Positions 11,742 through 23,434 of a DNA stretch of 64,000 nucleotides are shown here, piece after piece (the stretch's first letter is position 1; the number at the start of each line of letters is the position of its first letter). The stretch comes from Dactylonectria macrodidyma. Lineage: Eukaryota > Ascomycota > Sordariomycetes > Hypocreales > Nectriaceae. Both the position numbers and the translations under genes were made by a program. The DNA lies in contig JAGMUV010000017.1 of assembly GCA_020744425.1 (NCBI GenBank), positions 1,302,001-1,366,000 on the forward strand, written 5' to 3'. The notes under the pieces are model-generated. The model was not told the origin of the DNA. It saw only the letters and a list, made by a program, of their open reading frames with translations, and searched no databases.

Positions 11742-13296
11742 GGTTGCGGTTTGAGGAGGAGTGTGTGAGACGACGATGGCGAGTAGAAGGGATCCTCACA
11801 CAATTATCAGGAGTCGTTTTGTTCTGGTGTAACTATCCCGTGGCAACGTATCAGGACGGACTGTTTAATAATTATATGAACAAGCCCCTAGATGAGAACC
11901 CAAGCTGTGGGAGTGCAAAGGGAGTCAAGGAGGGAAGGGGGGAGGGGTGTGAAGAATAGAAGGTGGCCCGTGAGACAGACGCCGCCATTCACGAGGCGAC
12001 AGGCTCTTGTTCCCAGGTATCCTGGCGTCTCACTTGCTTTAGCTAATCATGGACGAGAAAAGAGTCTCCATTGTTGTGAGATTCGGTTCCGGGCAGCACG
12101 GCCACAGTTTGCCGCCTACATGAGTCGGGCTTACAGTGCTGTGCAAGTCCGTCTGGGATGCACAAAGGATGCAAAAATAGCCCGGATGGGGGGAGGTCCG
12201 CCGTGTCAGGGTTTGTGGTCAAGCGAGAGAGAGTAGCAGGTGCATAATTTCCTGGATAGAATGGATGGATGTACTACACCAGCCACACTCACAAGAGACA
12301 AGACAGCACAGCACATTCATCACACATCACACACGGTTGCAGCTGTACCAGTTCTGTTACTGTACAGCACACACATTCACACTAACATAGAACCAAAAAA
12401 CTCCCCGGCCTACCCTTGCAACCCACTCACTCACCCATCCATCCCAGCGAATTAAAGACCCCCCCCTCTATCCAAGTTAGCCGCATGCCCAGGCCCCTCT
12501 TAACTTTCGGGTGGGCCGTCCCAGCCCTGCCACAAAAAAAGTCGGGCTCCGCTCCCCAGGCCCTGCATGCATCCTACGCCCCCGACGACGCCTGAAAAAG
12601 GATCTCACATCTCCATCTCAGCCCGCTGACACACTTGGAATGGATCCCTGTAAGATTTAGTGCTCATGTACCCTAATCTGGGTGTATGTACATACATGGC
12701 CAGGGTGTATCTCGGGGAGGCTGGTGTCTGTTGGTGCGCTGTGTTCTAGAGGGCGGATAATGGGATAACACAGAACACTCGCACAGCCGCGCTTCACAGC
12801 CCACACCCACCTTTTTGATCCGCTCCGAACAGGGTCCGTCTTCTTTGTGAGTTAGTGAGGAGCCGAAGGAGTTTATTTACGGTTGTACCAAGACAGCAAG
12901 CCCCCGTCACTGCTGCTTACTGTGCCAAGGGCATGAGCAGGAAAAAGCGTCATCGTTAAATGGGCACGCACGCTGGGTGAGCAGCATCAATCCTGAACCA
13001 TCCACACCCCCCTCCCCCATGATTCGCAATTGGCATTACACTACGCCCGTTCAACGACGTTTTCTTTTGGTTCTTTGCTTGCCTTCTTCGGCTTTTAATT
13101 TTCCTTTCCCCTCTTCTTTTCTCTCTCTCCGCTTATTGTTCGACGTTCTGGACCTGGTGGCCTGTGAACCCCTAGCATCAGACACCTGTGAGAGAAGAGC
13201 TCCAAACCCGCCCCCGGGGAGAACAGTTCCAATTGCCATTAGATTTGGTTCGCCATTTCTTCAATCTCACCTATACGCCAAGAGAGTAGAGTCATC
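11742..13296. promoter_or_regulatory. shared divergent promoter region of the P450 and MFS genes
   Basis: A 1.55-kb region separates the P450 start (leftward) from the MFS start (rightward). It contains a CA-rich tract around 12,290-12,400 and pyrimidine-rich runs near 13,060-13,140 just before the MFS start. No coding frame is convincing. Co-regulation of the two genes is inferred from the arrangement. Confidence 0.5.
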
Positions 13297-15427
13297 ATGA
13301 GGGACGACGATATGCACGGCGACTTCCCCGGCGACTCGGACAACCAGTCCATCCCGCTACTCGGAGGCGTCAACGCCAACCGGCGGCGGCCCTCACTCGA
13401 CAAGATCTCGACGTCGGAGCTTCCCTCAGGCTCGTCTTCCCGAGCCGACAATGATGACAACATGTTTGAGGACCCGTACGCGACCCGGCCGTCCATCGAC
13501 ATCGGCGCCGGCGACATGCCCCCGGACTCGGCCATCTCGCAGAAGCCGCTGCTGGGCGCCGTCACAGGCCTGTCCATGAACGACAACAACGCCAGCAGAG
13601 ATACGCTCGACGCGCCGAATCCGCTCTCCCATCACGCATATTCCTTCTCGCAGGCGCCGTTTCGGTATCCGAGCAAGTACAACGCCAAACGGCCGCCGCC
13701 GCGATACGCTCCCGTCATCACCGACGACGCTGCGGAGCATCCGGCCGATCAGCCGCCGCAAGAGCCGCCGCAGCCAAAACCTCCGGCGGCGGACGTCGAG
13801 AAGAAGAAGGGCAAGCCGTACACAGCCTTTTCGCCGTGGAAGCGTCGTTTCATTCTGACTGTCGTCACCATCGCGGGTTGCTTTGGGCCCTTGGCTGGAA
13901 ACATTTACCTGCCGGCGCTGCCCATCCTCGAGGAGGAGTTTAATGCCAGCGCCACCATGATCAACGTCACCGTGTCCGTGTTCATGCTGACCTTTGCCAT
14001 TGCTGTAAGTTGCTACCCGGCGTGTGGCTTCGGGGATGCTAACGTGAATGCAGCCCATGTTTTGGTCCAGTTTCGCCGACGTCAAGGGTCGTCGTCCACT
14101 GTACATCATCTCTCTGGCCATCTACATCGTCGCCAACGTGCTGTCCGCAGCTGTGCCCGCAAACTACGGCGCCCTCGTCTTCCTGCGCATCGTCCAGGCC
14201 TTTGGATCTGCCGCTGTCGTGTCGATGGGAGCTGGAACCGTGGCAGATGTATGCTTCCCATTACTTCATCACTGACAACCGCGCTAATCCCACTGACAGG
14301 TCACCGAGCCCTCGAAGCGAGCCTTTGCCATGTCCATCTTCCTCATGGGCCCTCAACTCGGCCCCGTCCTCGGCCCCGTATTCGGAGGCGTCCTAGGCCA
14401 GGCTGATTGGCGCTGGATCTTCGGCTTCCTGGCCATCGGCGGCTTCGCGCTCTGGATCCTCATCATCTTCTGCCTGCCCGAGACGCTGCGCGCCCGCGTC
14501 GGCAGCGGCAAGATCTACCAGGGCAAGGGCTTCATCATGTTCCCGCCCAAATTCACCTCGGAGCTGGCGCCCGAGTCGGATCGGGGCCCCGCGCCGCCCA
14601 AGCCCAGCTTCAAAGGCTACTGGAAGATGTTTACGTATCCGCCCATCGGCATCGTCAGCTTCAACACGGCCATGCTTTACTCGACTTACTTTGGCATGGC
14701 TGTTCAGCTGCCCACTGAGCTGACCATCCGCTACCACTGGGACTCGGCTTCCACTGGTGCTGGTTTCCTCGGTGTTGGTCTAGCCATGATTGCCGGTAGT
14801 TTACTCGGTGGTTGGTATTCTGATTATAGACGAGAAAAGGCCCTGTGGGAGTCGGATGATGGCAAGGTCGATCCCGAGAACCGTCTGGCGGATCAGATCT
14901 ACGGCGTCATCTTGTGCGCTCTCGGCACCGTCATGTTCGGCTGGTTCGTCGAGAAGTCGTATCACCCGTCGACCGTCATCGCCGCCACCATCGTCAGTAA
15001 GTAAATTCTCGATATATTACAACGAGACAGGATAACAAAGCTAACCATGATGCTCTCTGCAGCCGGATTTGGCATGAACTGGGTGTTCGTCGCCACCACT
15101 GCGTTCTTGACCGAGTGCGTACAACAGCAAGCCGCCGGAGCCTTCGCCCTAGGCAACCTGCTGCGCAATCCGGCCGCTGCCATTTCGGCCTTGCTGATTC
15201 CCACGCTGGTGAACAAAATGGGCGCCGGATGGTGTTTTACCGGGTTGGCCATTGTGGACTTTATCCTAGTGGGCGGTGCCGTGACTCGTGAGTCTGATCT
15301 CTAACAGAGGCCTGTATCTGTGCTAACTATCGTTGCAGTGCTCCGCGTCCGTGGTCCCATATGGAGAGCCCAACGCACGGCAAGAATGGCGGCGGCAAAG
15401 AAGGCTGCTGCTGCTGCAAAGCCATAA
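13297..15427 (+). CDS. DTR1: MFS exporter, DHA1 family, Dtr1-like
   Basis: Five exons are predicted: 13297-14004, 14054-14248, 14300-14996, 15063-15287 and 15339-15427, giving 637 residues. About 180 hydrophilic N-terminal residues, rich in Pro, Asp and Ser, precede the twelve-helix MFS core. The core begins at a GNIYLPALPI segment, and the ADVKGRRPLY loop after helix 2 and the GPQLGPVLGP segment in helix 5 are DHA1 hallmarks. Yeast Dtr1 exports bisformyl-dityrosine across the prospore membrane. The adjacent Dit1- and Dit2-like genes make the same role, export of the cluster product, the best guess. A polyamine or drug transporter of the same family is the alternative. The C-terminus ends in a run of Ala/Lys. 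Confidence 0.82.
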
Positions 15428-15696
15428 GCATAATAACAATTAAGCAAGGATGATGGCAGACATTGAACTGCAGGCATCCTCGACACGACCAGGCAATGCC
15501 CCAATGAACTAGAAGCGTGGGTGGGTGGAAAGAACTGGAAAAGGTCATCAATTATCATTTAGCCAAGCGACACAGGAAGCATTCACATTTGGCGGCGTTT
15601 TGGATTCACAATACCGGGATGAATATATCAAATAGATTTACAGTCTTGCAATCAAGACAATGGGGTATTTTAACAAAAAATCGCATTCGGGGTATC

Positions 15697-16815
15697 CTAT
15701 TTCGATCGGGAGATTTGCTGAATGGCAATCTCGTAAAGCTGATTCGAATCCTCGCCGTCCTCTATGACGTCGTCGCGATCAACGTGAAACTTCGCCTTGA
15801 CTGTAATCTCGTCCTCTGCGCTCGCCTGCGACGTAGACGCGCTCGGCACGGGGGCTTTGACAACGGTGGCCTTTACGCTTTCGACGTGCAGCGACTTGGG
15901 CTTCGCGGTCGACTGCCGCTTCTTGTCGCTCGTCTGCGTGCGGTTCGACGGCAGCTCGACGAATTCGTTGCTCTGCGTGCCGCGGCGCTGCACGAAGTTG
16001 ACGAGCTCTCCCAGGACTGCGAACTCGAGTTTCAGCTTGACCGAGTACACGGCTACCTTGACGCCTCGCTGCCACGCAAACTTGTTCTTGTATTCGAGGA
16101 CGAGGAGGCCAATGTCCATTAGCACGATGAGGACGTTGATGCCGAAAAGGTGCCACATGAAGCGGCGCTTGTTTCCCAGAGACGTCCGTAATATATCGAG
16201 CGTCTTCCACATATAAATGCCCGAGAGGATAAATTCTTGGACACAGAAGCACGTCATCTGCGCCCTCTCGATAATGGAGTATACGTTGTTGAAGTTCCTT
16301 CTTGCCGGGTACGGGCTATAATTGGATCCAAATAGCAGAACAATAACCATCGGATGCCACACGACTGCATTGACGATAATCATGATCAACACCGCGCGTA
16401 GTATACGAGCGTCGTTGAGAACGAGGTGGAGGCGCGAGTATAGAACGACGGACTGGCCCGAAACCATAACCACCCAGCCGCTGCACTCGAAGATCATGGA
16501 GATCCAGTCGATGGTCAGGTCGAAAAAGTCCATGGCCCGGCCGACGCTGTAGGGAATGATGGCAAAGGACGCGAGGAAGATGCTCCAGAAGTAGAGGCCC
16601 TGGCGTTTCTTGAAGGTCATGAAGATGAGGCCGAGAAGTTCGAAGGCGTTGTATAGGGCCAGAGTCAGGCAGACCTGTTTGCGCTGCGGTTAGTTCCCAA
16701 TCCACAGGATAAGCGCAGGAACATGGGGCTTTACAATGACCATGACGGCTTCGGCGCTGTACTCCTTGGGGGCCCTTCGTACAGGGCCATCGTGGCTGAA
16801 AGTTTGAAGAGTCAT
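15697..16815 (-). CDS. uncharacterised fungal seven-helix membrane protein (DUF7703-like)
   Basis: Two exons are predicted, 16735-16815 and 15697-16674 (60-bp intron), giving 352 residues. Seven hydrophobic segments are visible, starting with VCLTLALYNAFELLGLIF right after the splice. The loop after helix 2 carries PYSVGRAMDFF. The last ~95 residues form a charged, probably cytosolic tail rich in Ser, Lys, Asp and Glu. The layout resembles a fungus-specific integral membrane family (DUF7703) of unknown function; receptor-like behaviour is speculation. It is convergent with the MFS gene (270 bp apart) and is probably not part of the dityrosine-type cluster. Confidence 0.8.
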
Positions 16816-17533
16816 TATGTTGCGCGTGGAGGCACACGCCTCCCGTATCGCAGCCAGTGCCTAGCGAAAGCGCGCCTCAACGGGTGAAGCTGGCAGGGGA
16901 AGAGTTCGCAGAGGATATGGAGGAGGTGGCGTAGAGCATGTTGAAGAATGGAGAGCGAGAAACGTCACGCACAGTTTCAGTGGGGGCATCACTGCAATTA
17001 AGACGGGCGATCCTCGATGGCAAATGATAACGCTGGGGTCTCCTGCTGATCAGTTGCCAAACAGCGGCCTTAATTAGCGCTTTTCAGGGTTTTCGCAATG
17101 GGTTCAAGGATGCGTCTGGGGGAAACGCGGGGGACCCGGTATCGGTGACGTCTGGAGTGCCGCATTGCCGGTACTTCAACCAGGTAGACGAGTCTTTGTC
17201 GATAATTTCGACCATTGACGTGCCAGAAACGACATGTTAGTGGCAGTTTCAGGCGGGGACAGCTAACAAATAGCGTACAATTTGCCTATTGTTGATATAA
17301 AGCTTGCCGCGGTATGACGCCTGGGGATTGGCGGGAGCGAATCGGGGGGAACTCCTCACGCGATGGAATGGCGCTAAGAAAGCTACAATTACGGGCTAGA
17401 GGGATGGTTGGGCGATGGTATTGGGGCGGTTGGGCGGGTTGGATGAGTTGAGTTAGCGGACACACGGTTTGGATGTGGTAAGTCTGACAGATGGGACGTT
17501 AATAACAGCTGTAATAAACACTTGTAATATCTT
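16816..17533. other. intergenic region left of the Helitron
   Basis: This holds the promoter of the leftward membrane-protein gene and the left flank of the Helitron. G-rich strings such as GGGCGGTTGGGCGGGTTGG occur near 17,423. No gene is seen. Confidence 0.5.
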
Positions 17534-17534
17534 T

Positions 17535-17547
17535 CAGCCCGAAGGGC
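17535..17547. repeat. Helitron left-terminal hairpin / inverted repeat
   Basis: CAGCCCGAAGGGC pairs with the right-end sequence at 23385-23396 as a 12-bp inverted repeat. It also forms a 4-bp stem with a GAA loop. Its position at the presumed 5' end suggests recognition by the Rep domain. Confidence 0.6.
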
Positions 17548-18053
17548 GTTTTACTCAGTCAGAAAGAATTGAGCATAAAACCTCCTCTGATTGGCTAATT
17601 GGCCTGGCCTGTACCCAACTCGCGCACGAATTGGTCCGCTGATAACGCCACCAAATGAAGCCGCACAAACCCCTGAGCGTTGACCAGGTAATTAGCTAGC
17701 TTGGCAAGCTCTCCAAGAGCTTTCAGGTTCTTCTTTTCTTCAATGCAATCCTTACATTAAACCTACGTGGCGGCTGCTTCCCTGTTCCGTCGAATCTATC
17801 AAACCCATCAGGTTGCTAACGGTATCTAGGTTCACATATCACCTCCCGCATCGGGCCTACCTCTCAAGATTCCCCGGTTACCCTGCCTCCGGGAAGCGGT
17901 GCAGTTTCCTCCCTGATCATTCAGACCTGATCTAACTACCTCAAAGACAAGCTCTCTATCGAGATCTATCATAGTACTGGACGTAAGCCGTCGCGAAGCC
18001 AAGCCTCCCTGCCCGAGCGATATCCAGCAGTCTAGGTGGATAAGAGGTGATAT

Positions 18054-21000
18054 ATGTATGGCCAGATGGAGGACGATATACCCCAGGCAGTTCGAAACTG
18101 CCGTACCTGCAAGCAAGACCTGCCCGAAGTCGAATTTCGAAGCGTTAAGGACCCTACGAAGTTTACAGGAGAGTGTGCTAGCTGTAGGGCACGCCGAAGG
18201 GAACGTGTAGCTGAATCCCGAGCCGCCGTTGCCGCCATGCGGAATATCGCCTTGAGGCTATCGCCACACAGAGCCACGAAAAGGACCGATTCTCTAGCTA
18301 ACCTGACGCCTCCAAGGCGGACTGCGCCAACGCCTGCGTCTGTGCACGGTTTACAACCTCCTGCCACGCCTGCTTTATTTCGTCGCCTGGCGCCCACACT
18401 CCAGGGACTGCCTAGACCTCTGCTGGGGCCATCTACCCCAAGCGCGGTAGAGGGACCTTCCCCTATCACTCCTACCCTTAGCCTGCCAACAGTAGTTCTG
18501 GGCACGCCGATTCCTCAAACGCCAATTCCTCAAGGCACTCTTCCAACAGCTCCTGTTGTGCTAGGCACGCCTATATCACAGGAATCGTTCCCTGCCACAC
18601 CTTCATTACTGCCACAGGGTCATTGCCGCGGCCGTTATACACGTCAAGGCACCTTTAACCCACAGCCACGGCCAGAGCCTCAAGAGCGACAGTTTGATCA
18701 GATCGTTGATCCACCTTTTACAGGGGACCTTAACTTGCCTGCCCTTAGTGAGGAGGATCAGGCTCTTGTGCGGGAGTTCTATACTGCCCTGAACGACGAT
18801 AAGATGCATAGTTGCATTCGCTGCCGGGAGCATTGGTTCGATATGAAGCGAAATAGCTTGCAAATCTGCAGCCGCTGCATTAGTCGAGACAAGGAAAGAG
18901 CTCCTGACGAGCCCTACTTCTTTAGCGCTACGAATAACCTTGACTTTGGGGAAGTCCCCGGCAATCTACCTGATCTAACGATGGTTGAGGAGATGCTTAT
19001 TGCTAGGATTCACGTACACGTGAAGGTCCTACAGGTACGTGGCGCTCAATATAAATACCGCGGCCACGTTGTCCACTTTCTTCGCAACGTTGGTAGGCTA
19101 TTTGAAGAGCTCCCAGTCCTACCTGAAGAGCTAGATATCGTACTCCTGCGGCCTCCTAATATGGAGGGCGACCCTCGCTTCCAGCAGCAGTTTGCTCGCG
19201 ATTTCCGGGTACGCCGCTCATGCTTGTTGATTTGGCTGCATTACTTACAGCGCCACCACCCGGGCTATCGCGATATCGTCGTGAGGCAGGATCGCCTGCA
19301 ACGGCTTCCTCTTGACGGCAGCATAGTTGATTCCGTTGCTAGCCAAGTGGCTGACATACCTGACGGCGAGGTCCCCCAAGGCCCTGTTGAGGAGGTAGTA
19401 GAAGAGGATCCTTGCGATGCCGACGCATCAGCGATCCCGAATTTGCAGGTTACCGATACCGAATTAAACGCCCTGCAGTCCCGATTCCTTCATGGTACCC
19501 CTGACCCTGAGCGTTTGGCTGATCTTGAGTATATGCCGCTTGGCGCGCAGGCTCAACACCAGATGCCGTTGCCTTCCATTCGCAGGACCCCTATCAACGA
19601 ATTCAACCGTTCCCAGCCGCTGTTAACGCTCGCGTTCCCTACCCTCTACCCTGACGGCAAGGCGGACTTCGTGGAGCCTCGCCTACGGAGCATCACGTAC
19701 CAGGACTACCTTGCACATGCGATGAGATGGCAAGACGGACGTTTTGCCCGCCATAAGACGTGGCCCTTCGTCGCCCTCAACACGCTGTTACGTGCGCAGG
19801 TCCGAAAGCGAAGCAACTACTTCGTCAAGCAACACGAAGGTCGCCGTCAAGCCCTTACACGCACTGACCTAGAGGAAGCGATGGCTAAGCCTGACGAGCC
19901 CGAGGCTCAGGCACTGATCCAGTCGATCACGCGCCAAGCCGCTGTAATCAGGGGCACCCGGCCGTATTGGTATAAGCAAAGGAAGGAATTGGAAGCATAT
20001 GCCTATAATCTAGGCAGGCCTGGCCTTTTCGCTACTGCAAGTGCAGCTGATTACCACTGGGAATCCCTATACCGTCATATGCCTCGATTCCACGAGTGGC
20101 AAGCAGCTCCTGAGGCGAGCCGGATGGCCCTGTCCCGGCAACTACTGAGAGACAACGCCCACATCGCCGCTTACCACTTCCATAAGCGTTATACGCTGTT
20201 TAGAACTATTGTCCTAAAGCAGAAGTTTAACTTAACCGACTTTTGGGGTCGCTACGAGTGGCAGGGCAGGGGGTCCAGTCACCACCACGGCCTCTATTGG
20301 TTAAATAGCCTTCCAGACTTAGATCCTCACAATGATCAGTCCCGAGAGCGATTCGCCCATATCTGGGGATATCACGTATCTGCTGTTAACCCAGAGCCTC
20401 AGCGAATACAGGCGCCTGGGGAAGGGAATCCCTTGATCAGTAATCTATTGGAGTATCCCCTTACCGTTCAGTTCCTATCAATGGTAGTCAACCGCGTGCA
20501 ACGCCACCGCTGTAACAACTACTGTATGCAGCTCAATAAGCATACCAAGCAGGTAGAGTGCCGCTTTGGATTTCCTCACGGGCAGCGCCTCCTAGCCTCC
20601 CTTGACAAGGTTCCTCATTCTAAGCACTGGAGTTTCAGGGGCGAGCGGAACGATAGCCATATTAACCACTACAACCGCTTGCTTACCGTTGCGTGGCTAG
20701 CCAATACAGATGTCTCGCCCTGCACGAGCCTACAGCAGGTGATCGATTACGCAGCCAAATACTGCTCCAAGTCGGAAAAGAAAAGTGAGTCTTTTGCCCA
20801 GATTGGGAAAGCTCTGATGCCCCAGGTCAAGGACCATAACCCCCTTATTTCCTTCACGTCAAAGCTCCTAAATCAACTGGTTGCTGAGCGGGATTACTCA
20901 AAGCAGGAGGTTTGCCACTTGCTCCTCGGCCTGCCGTTACAGGAGGGCTCACGAACCTGCCTATATGTTGACTGCCGTCATCCTGACAGACATTCCCACT

Positions 21001-23087
21001 CCCTACATATAGACGGCGATGAGGTTGATGAGACCTTCAATATCTATGAAAAGTACAGTCAACGCCCAGAAACCCTAGAGGACCTAACCTACGTTTCCTT
21101 CCTCAAATACTGGAATTTCCGCTCTAGGGACCCTTCCAAGTGGAAGCAATGGCAGCCAGGAAATGTTAACGGCAGGCCTCGTGTATTAGTTTACTTCCCT
21201 CGCTATCATGCTGATCCAGAAGGTCAACAGTGGCCAGATTACTGCCGTGTAAAGCTAACATTGAACCACCCACATCGCCGAGTTGATGAGCTTCTGACAT
21301 TTGACGGCCAACTTTTCAGTTCCCACGTTGAGGCTTTCTTGCATTGTTGGCAACACCACAGTCATGGTGATGACCATTACGGCTGGCCAAAAGAGGCTCA
21401 ACTACAGCCTCAAGAGGATCAATACGAGGCTCTGCCTGTGGAGGAGGAATTTGATGACGAAGACTGGATTCGCCTCGCCGCCCTTTTACCTGACAACCCC
21501 CTTACCCAGGAAGGTCTTGACCTACTTGGCCGCCGCGATATCGACGTTAATTATGACTGGACACGGCATGTAGGTACTTATCCGGAACTTCGAGACGGCT
21601 ACTGGAAAGACCTTATCGCTAGCCACCCTATAGCCAACGATGTGGAGGTCCTTGGCCCTCACTGGCGTGACCAGCTTAACCCACAACAACGGCTCGTGTA
21701 CGACACCTTCATGGGCCACTTCCAGGCGCAAAATCCTACTCAAATCCTTCTCCACGTTGACGGTGGTGGTGGTACAGGCAAGTCCTTCCTTATCAAAGTG
21801 CTTTCCTCCCATCTTCAGGCGGCTGCCCTACCGAATCCTAGCCCTATTTGCCGCGTAGCGCCAACAGGCGTTGCGAGTAACCAGATACAGGGTAGCACCA
21901 TACATTCGTTGCTACGTCTCCCAGTACGTGGTGCTTTTACCGACCTTCCCCCAGCCGATGCGGCCGCCCTTCAGTCCCGCCTACGGCACGTCAAGTACCT
22001 CGTTATCGATGAAAAGAGCATGCTAGGGCTTGAGCAGCTAGCGCGGATCGATTCCCGTCTACGGCAGGCCTTCCCACAGCGTAGCCTCGAGTTCTTTGGT
22101 GGCGTGAGCGTCTTGCTGGTGGGCGATTTCTTCCAGTTACCACCCGTCCGGCAAAAGCCGCTGTATTCGACTAGCACCAGCCTGTCTCCGCTGGAAAGGA
22201 GAGGGCAGGTGGCCTACCGGTTATTTGACCGCACCATCTTCTTGACCACGGTACAGCGCCAAACTGGCGATGATCAGGCCCAGTTCCGTCAGGCATTGCA
22301 GGAATTGCGTGAAGTTAAGTTATCTATACCGTCATGGAACCTCCTTAGTAATCGGGTACAGGCCAAGCTAACACAGAGCGAGATTGACAGCTTCAGGGCC
22401 GCTTTGCGGGTGTATTCTACAAAGGCCCGGGTCAACGAGTACAATTACGAGCATATGGTGCACCTCAACGACCCGGCAGTACAGGTGGAGGCAAAGAATC
22501 GGGGCAACGGCGCGGGGCAGGCGCCAAGCGACAACGCTGGCAACCTATCTAACAGGTTCCCTGTTGCTAAAGGCGCCAGGGTGATGCTTACGACTAACCT
22601 ATGGCAGCCAGCTGGCCTAGTTAACGGCGCCCAGGGTACTGTATACGACATCGCCTGGAACGAAGGCACCAACCCATGGGAAGAACCCCCGGCGGTTATT
22701 ATGGTGGATTTCGATAGCTACGACGGGCCGCCGTATCTAACAACGAACGAGGGCAGGAAAATCGTACCCATCCTTCCAGTCACGCGTGATTTCCTAGTGG
22801 GCAACGAGACCTGCGCTCGCACGCAGTTTCCCTTGATCGTGGCATTTGCTATTACTGTTCACAAATGCCAGAGCCTAACGAAGGATCAGATAGTTACTGA
22901 CCTCGCTACACGCGACTTCCAGGCCGGTATTAGTTATGTTGCCGTCTCACGAGTTACCTCGCTGGAAGGCCTACTCCTTGAGGCGCCGTTCGACCGCCAG
23001 AGCCTCTATAACCACACGCCCACGGAAGGTTTATACGCCTGCGTTTCCTACGTACTGCGTTTGTGGCTAACTATAAGGCAGGGATGA
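18054..23087 (+). CDS. Helitron Rep-helicase (RepHel), 1677 aa
   Basis: Single exon. A CxxC pair near residues 16-19 and a second near 41-44, plus a CIRC...CSRC zinc-ribbon-like region at about 254-277, precede a Helitron-like N domain. The rolling-circle Rep site is visible as HHH at 743-745 and the two-tyrosine motif Y-AAK-Y at 899/903. A Pif1-type SF1 helicase follows: Walker A GGGGTGKS (1237-1244), Walker B VIDEKS around 1319, a GDFFQLPPV motif and a C-terminal TVHKCQS region. The protein nicks and unwinds DNA for rolling-circle transposition. The frame after about 23056 shifts relative to a plausible coding continuation that ends at TAA 23165-23167, so the last ~12 residues may result from a one-base change. 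Confidence 0.92.
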   Translation: MYGQMEDDIPQAVRNCRTCKQDLPEVEFRSVKDPTKFTGECASCRARRRERVAESRAAVAAMRNIALRLSPHRATKRTDSLANLTPPRRTAPTPASVHGLQPPATPALFRRLAPTLQGLPRPLLGPSTPSAVEGPSPITPTLSLPTVVLGTPIPQTPIPQGTLPTAPVVLGTPISQESFPATPSLLPQGHCRGRYTRQGTFNPQPRPEPQERQFDQIVDPPFTGDLNLPALSEEDQALVREFYTALNDDKMHSCIRCREHWFDMKRNSLQICSRCISRDKERAPDEPYFFSATNNLDFGEVPGNLPDLTMVEEMLIARIHVHVKVLQVRGAQYKYRGHVVHFLRNVGRLFEELPVLPEELDIVLLRPPNMEGDPRFQQQFARDFRVRRSCLLIWLHYLQRHHPGYRDIVVRQDRLQRLPLDGSIVDSVASQVADIPDGEVPQGPVEEVVEEDPCDADASAIPNLQVTDTELNALQSRFLHGTPDPERLADLEYMPLGAQAQHQMPLPSIRRTPINEFNRSQPLLTLAFPTLYPDGKADFVEPRLRSITYQDYLAHAMRWQDGRFARHKTWPFVALNTLLRAQVRKRSNYFVKQHEGRRQALTRTDLEEAMAKPDEPEAQALIQSITRQAAVIRGTRPYWYKQRKELEAYAYNLGRPGLFATASAADYHWESLYRHMPRFHEWQAAPEASRMALSRQLLRDNAHIAAYHFHKRYTLFRTIVLKQKFNLTDFWGRYEWQGRGSSHHHGLYWLNSLPDLDPHNDQSRERFAHIWGYHVSAVNPEPQRIQAPGEGNPLISNLLEYPLTVQFLSMVVNRVQRHRCNNYCMQLNKHTKQVECRFGFPHGQRLLASLDKVPHSKHWSFRGERNDSHINHYNRLLTVAWLANTDVSPCTSLQQVIDYAAKYCSKSEKKSESFAQIGKALMPQVKDHNPLISFTSKLLNQLVAERDYSKQEVCHLLLGLPLQEGSRTCLYVDCRHPDRHSHSLHIDGDEVDETFNIYEKYSQRPETLEDLTYVSFLKYWNFRSRDPSKWKQWQPGNVNGRPRVLVYFPRYHADPEGQQWPDYCRVKLTLNHPHRRVDELLTFDGQLFSSHVEAFLHCWQHHSHGDDHYGWPKEAQLQPQEDQYEALPVEEEFDDEDWIRLAALLPDNPLTQEGLDLLGRRDIDVNYDWTRHVGTYPELRDGYWKDLIASHPIANDVEVLGPHWRDQLNPQQRLVYDTFMGHFQAQNPTQILLHVDGGGGTGKSFLIKVLSSHLQAAALPNPSPICRVAPTGVASNQIQGSTIHSLLRLPVRGAFTDLPPADAAALQSRLRHVKYLVIDEKSMLGLEQLARIDSRLRQAFPQRSLEFFGGVSVLLVGDFFQLPPVRQKPLYSTSTSLSPLERRGQVAYRLFDRTIFLTTVQRQTGDDQAQFRQALQELREVKLSIPSWNLLSNRVQAKLTQSEIDSFRAALRVYSTKARVNEYNYEHMVHLNDPAVQVEAKNRGNGAGQAPSDNAGNLSNRFPVAKGARVMLTTNLWQPAGLVNGAQGTVYDIAWNEGTNPWEEPPAVIMVDFDSYDGPPYLTTNEGRKIVPILPVTRDFLVGNETCARTQFPLIVAFAITVHKCQSLTKDQIVTDLATRDFQAGISYVAVSRVTSLEGLLLEAPFDRQSLYNHTPTEGLYACVSYVLRLWLTIRQG

Positions 23088-23167
23088 AGATGCGCCTTGC
23101 TGACCAACAACGCCGTCAGGCTCAACAGCTGACCGATCCGCCGTATCCACCACGCTACATTGATTAA
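23088..23167 (+). pseudogene. possible frameshifted C-terminal tail of the Helitron protein
   Basis: Immediately after the TGA, the +1 frame stays open from about 23057 to a TAA at 23165-23167. It encodes a Gln/Arg-rich tail. The shift would affect only the extreme C-terminus, beyond the helicase motifs. Whether this tail belonged to the ancestral protein needs comparison with related copies. Confidence 0.35.
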
Positions 23168-23384
23168 ATGACGTTTTCCTATAAGCTACAAGGAAAGGGG
23201 AAATTCGATATACGGTATATAGTTGATTGGGCCTGTCAGGAAGTGGTAGAGGGACCCCTATGTCTATCAGTCAACTCCCTGACTATAGGTTTGAAGTGGT
23301 TTAACAGCTGGTTACTGCTGCAGTTGAAAGGGGGGTTCTAGGGGGTTCCCCCAGGAGAATTTAATAGCAGGTATACGGTATTTA

Positions 23385-23434
23385 CCCTTCGGGCTGGATA
23401 TTCAGCCGTTAAGTCCCTTGCCTTGGCAACTTAA
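23385..23434. repeat. Helitron right-end inverted repeat and hairpins
   Basis: It contains CCCTTCGGGCTG, the inverse of the left end, then a GGCTG-6 nt-CAGCC hairpin and a longer imperfect hairpin with TTAAGT/ACTTAA arms. Such a 3' hairpin is expected near the termination end of a rolling-circle transposon. Confidence 0.6.

Noticed and set aside
13426..14121. 231-codon minus-strand ORF over the MFS gene
   Set aside because: It is covered by the well-supported exons of the transporter; no domain is recognisable.
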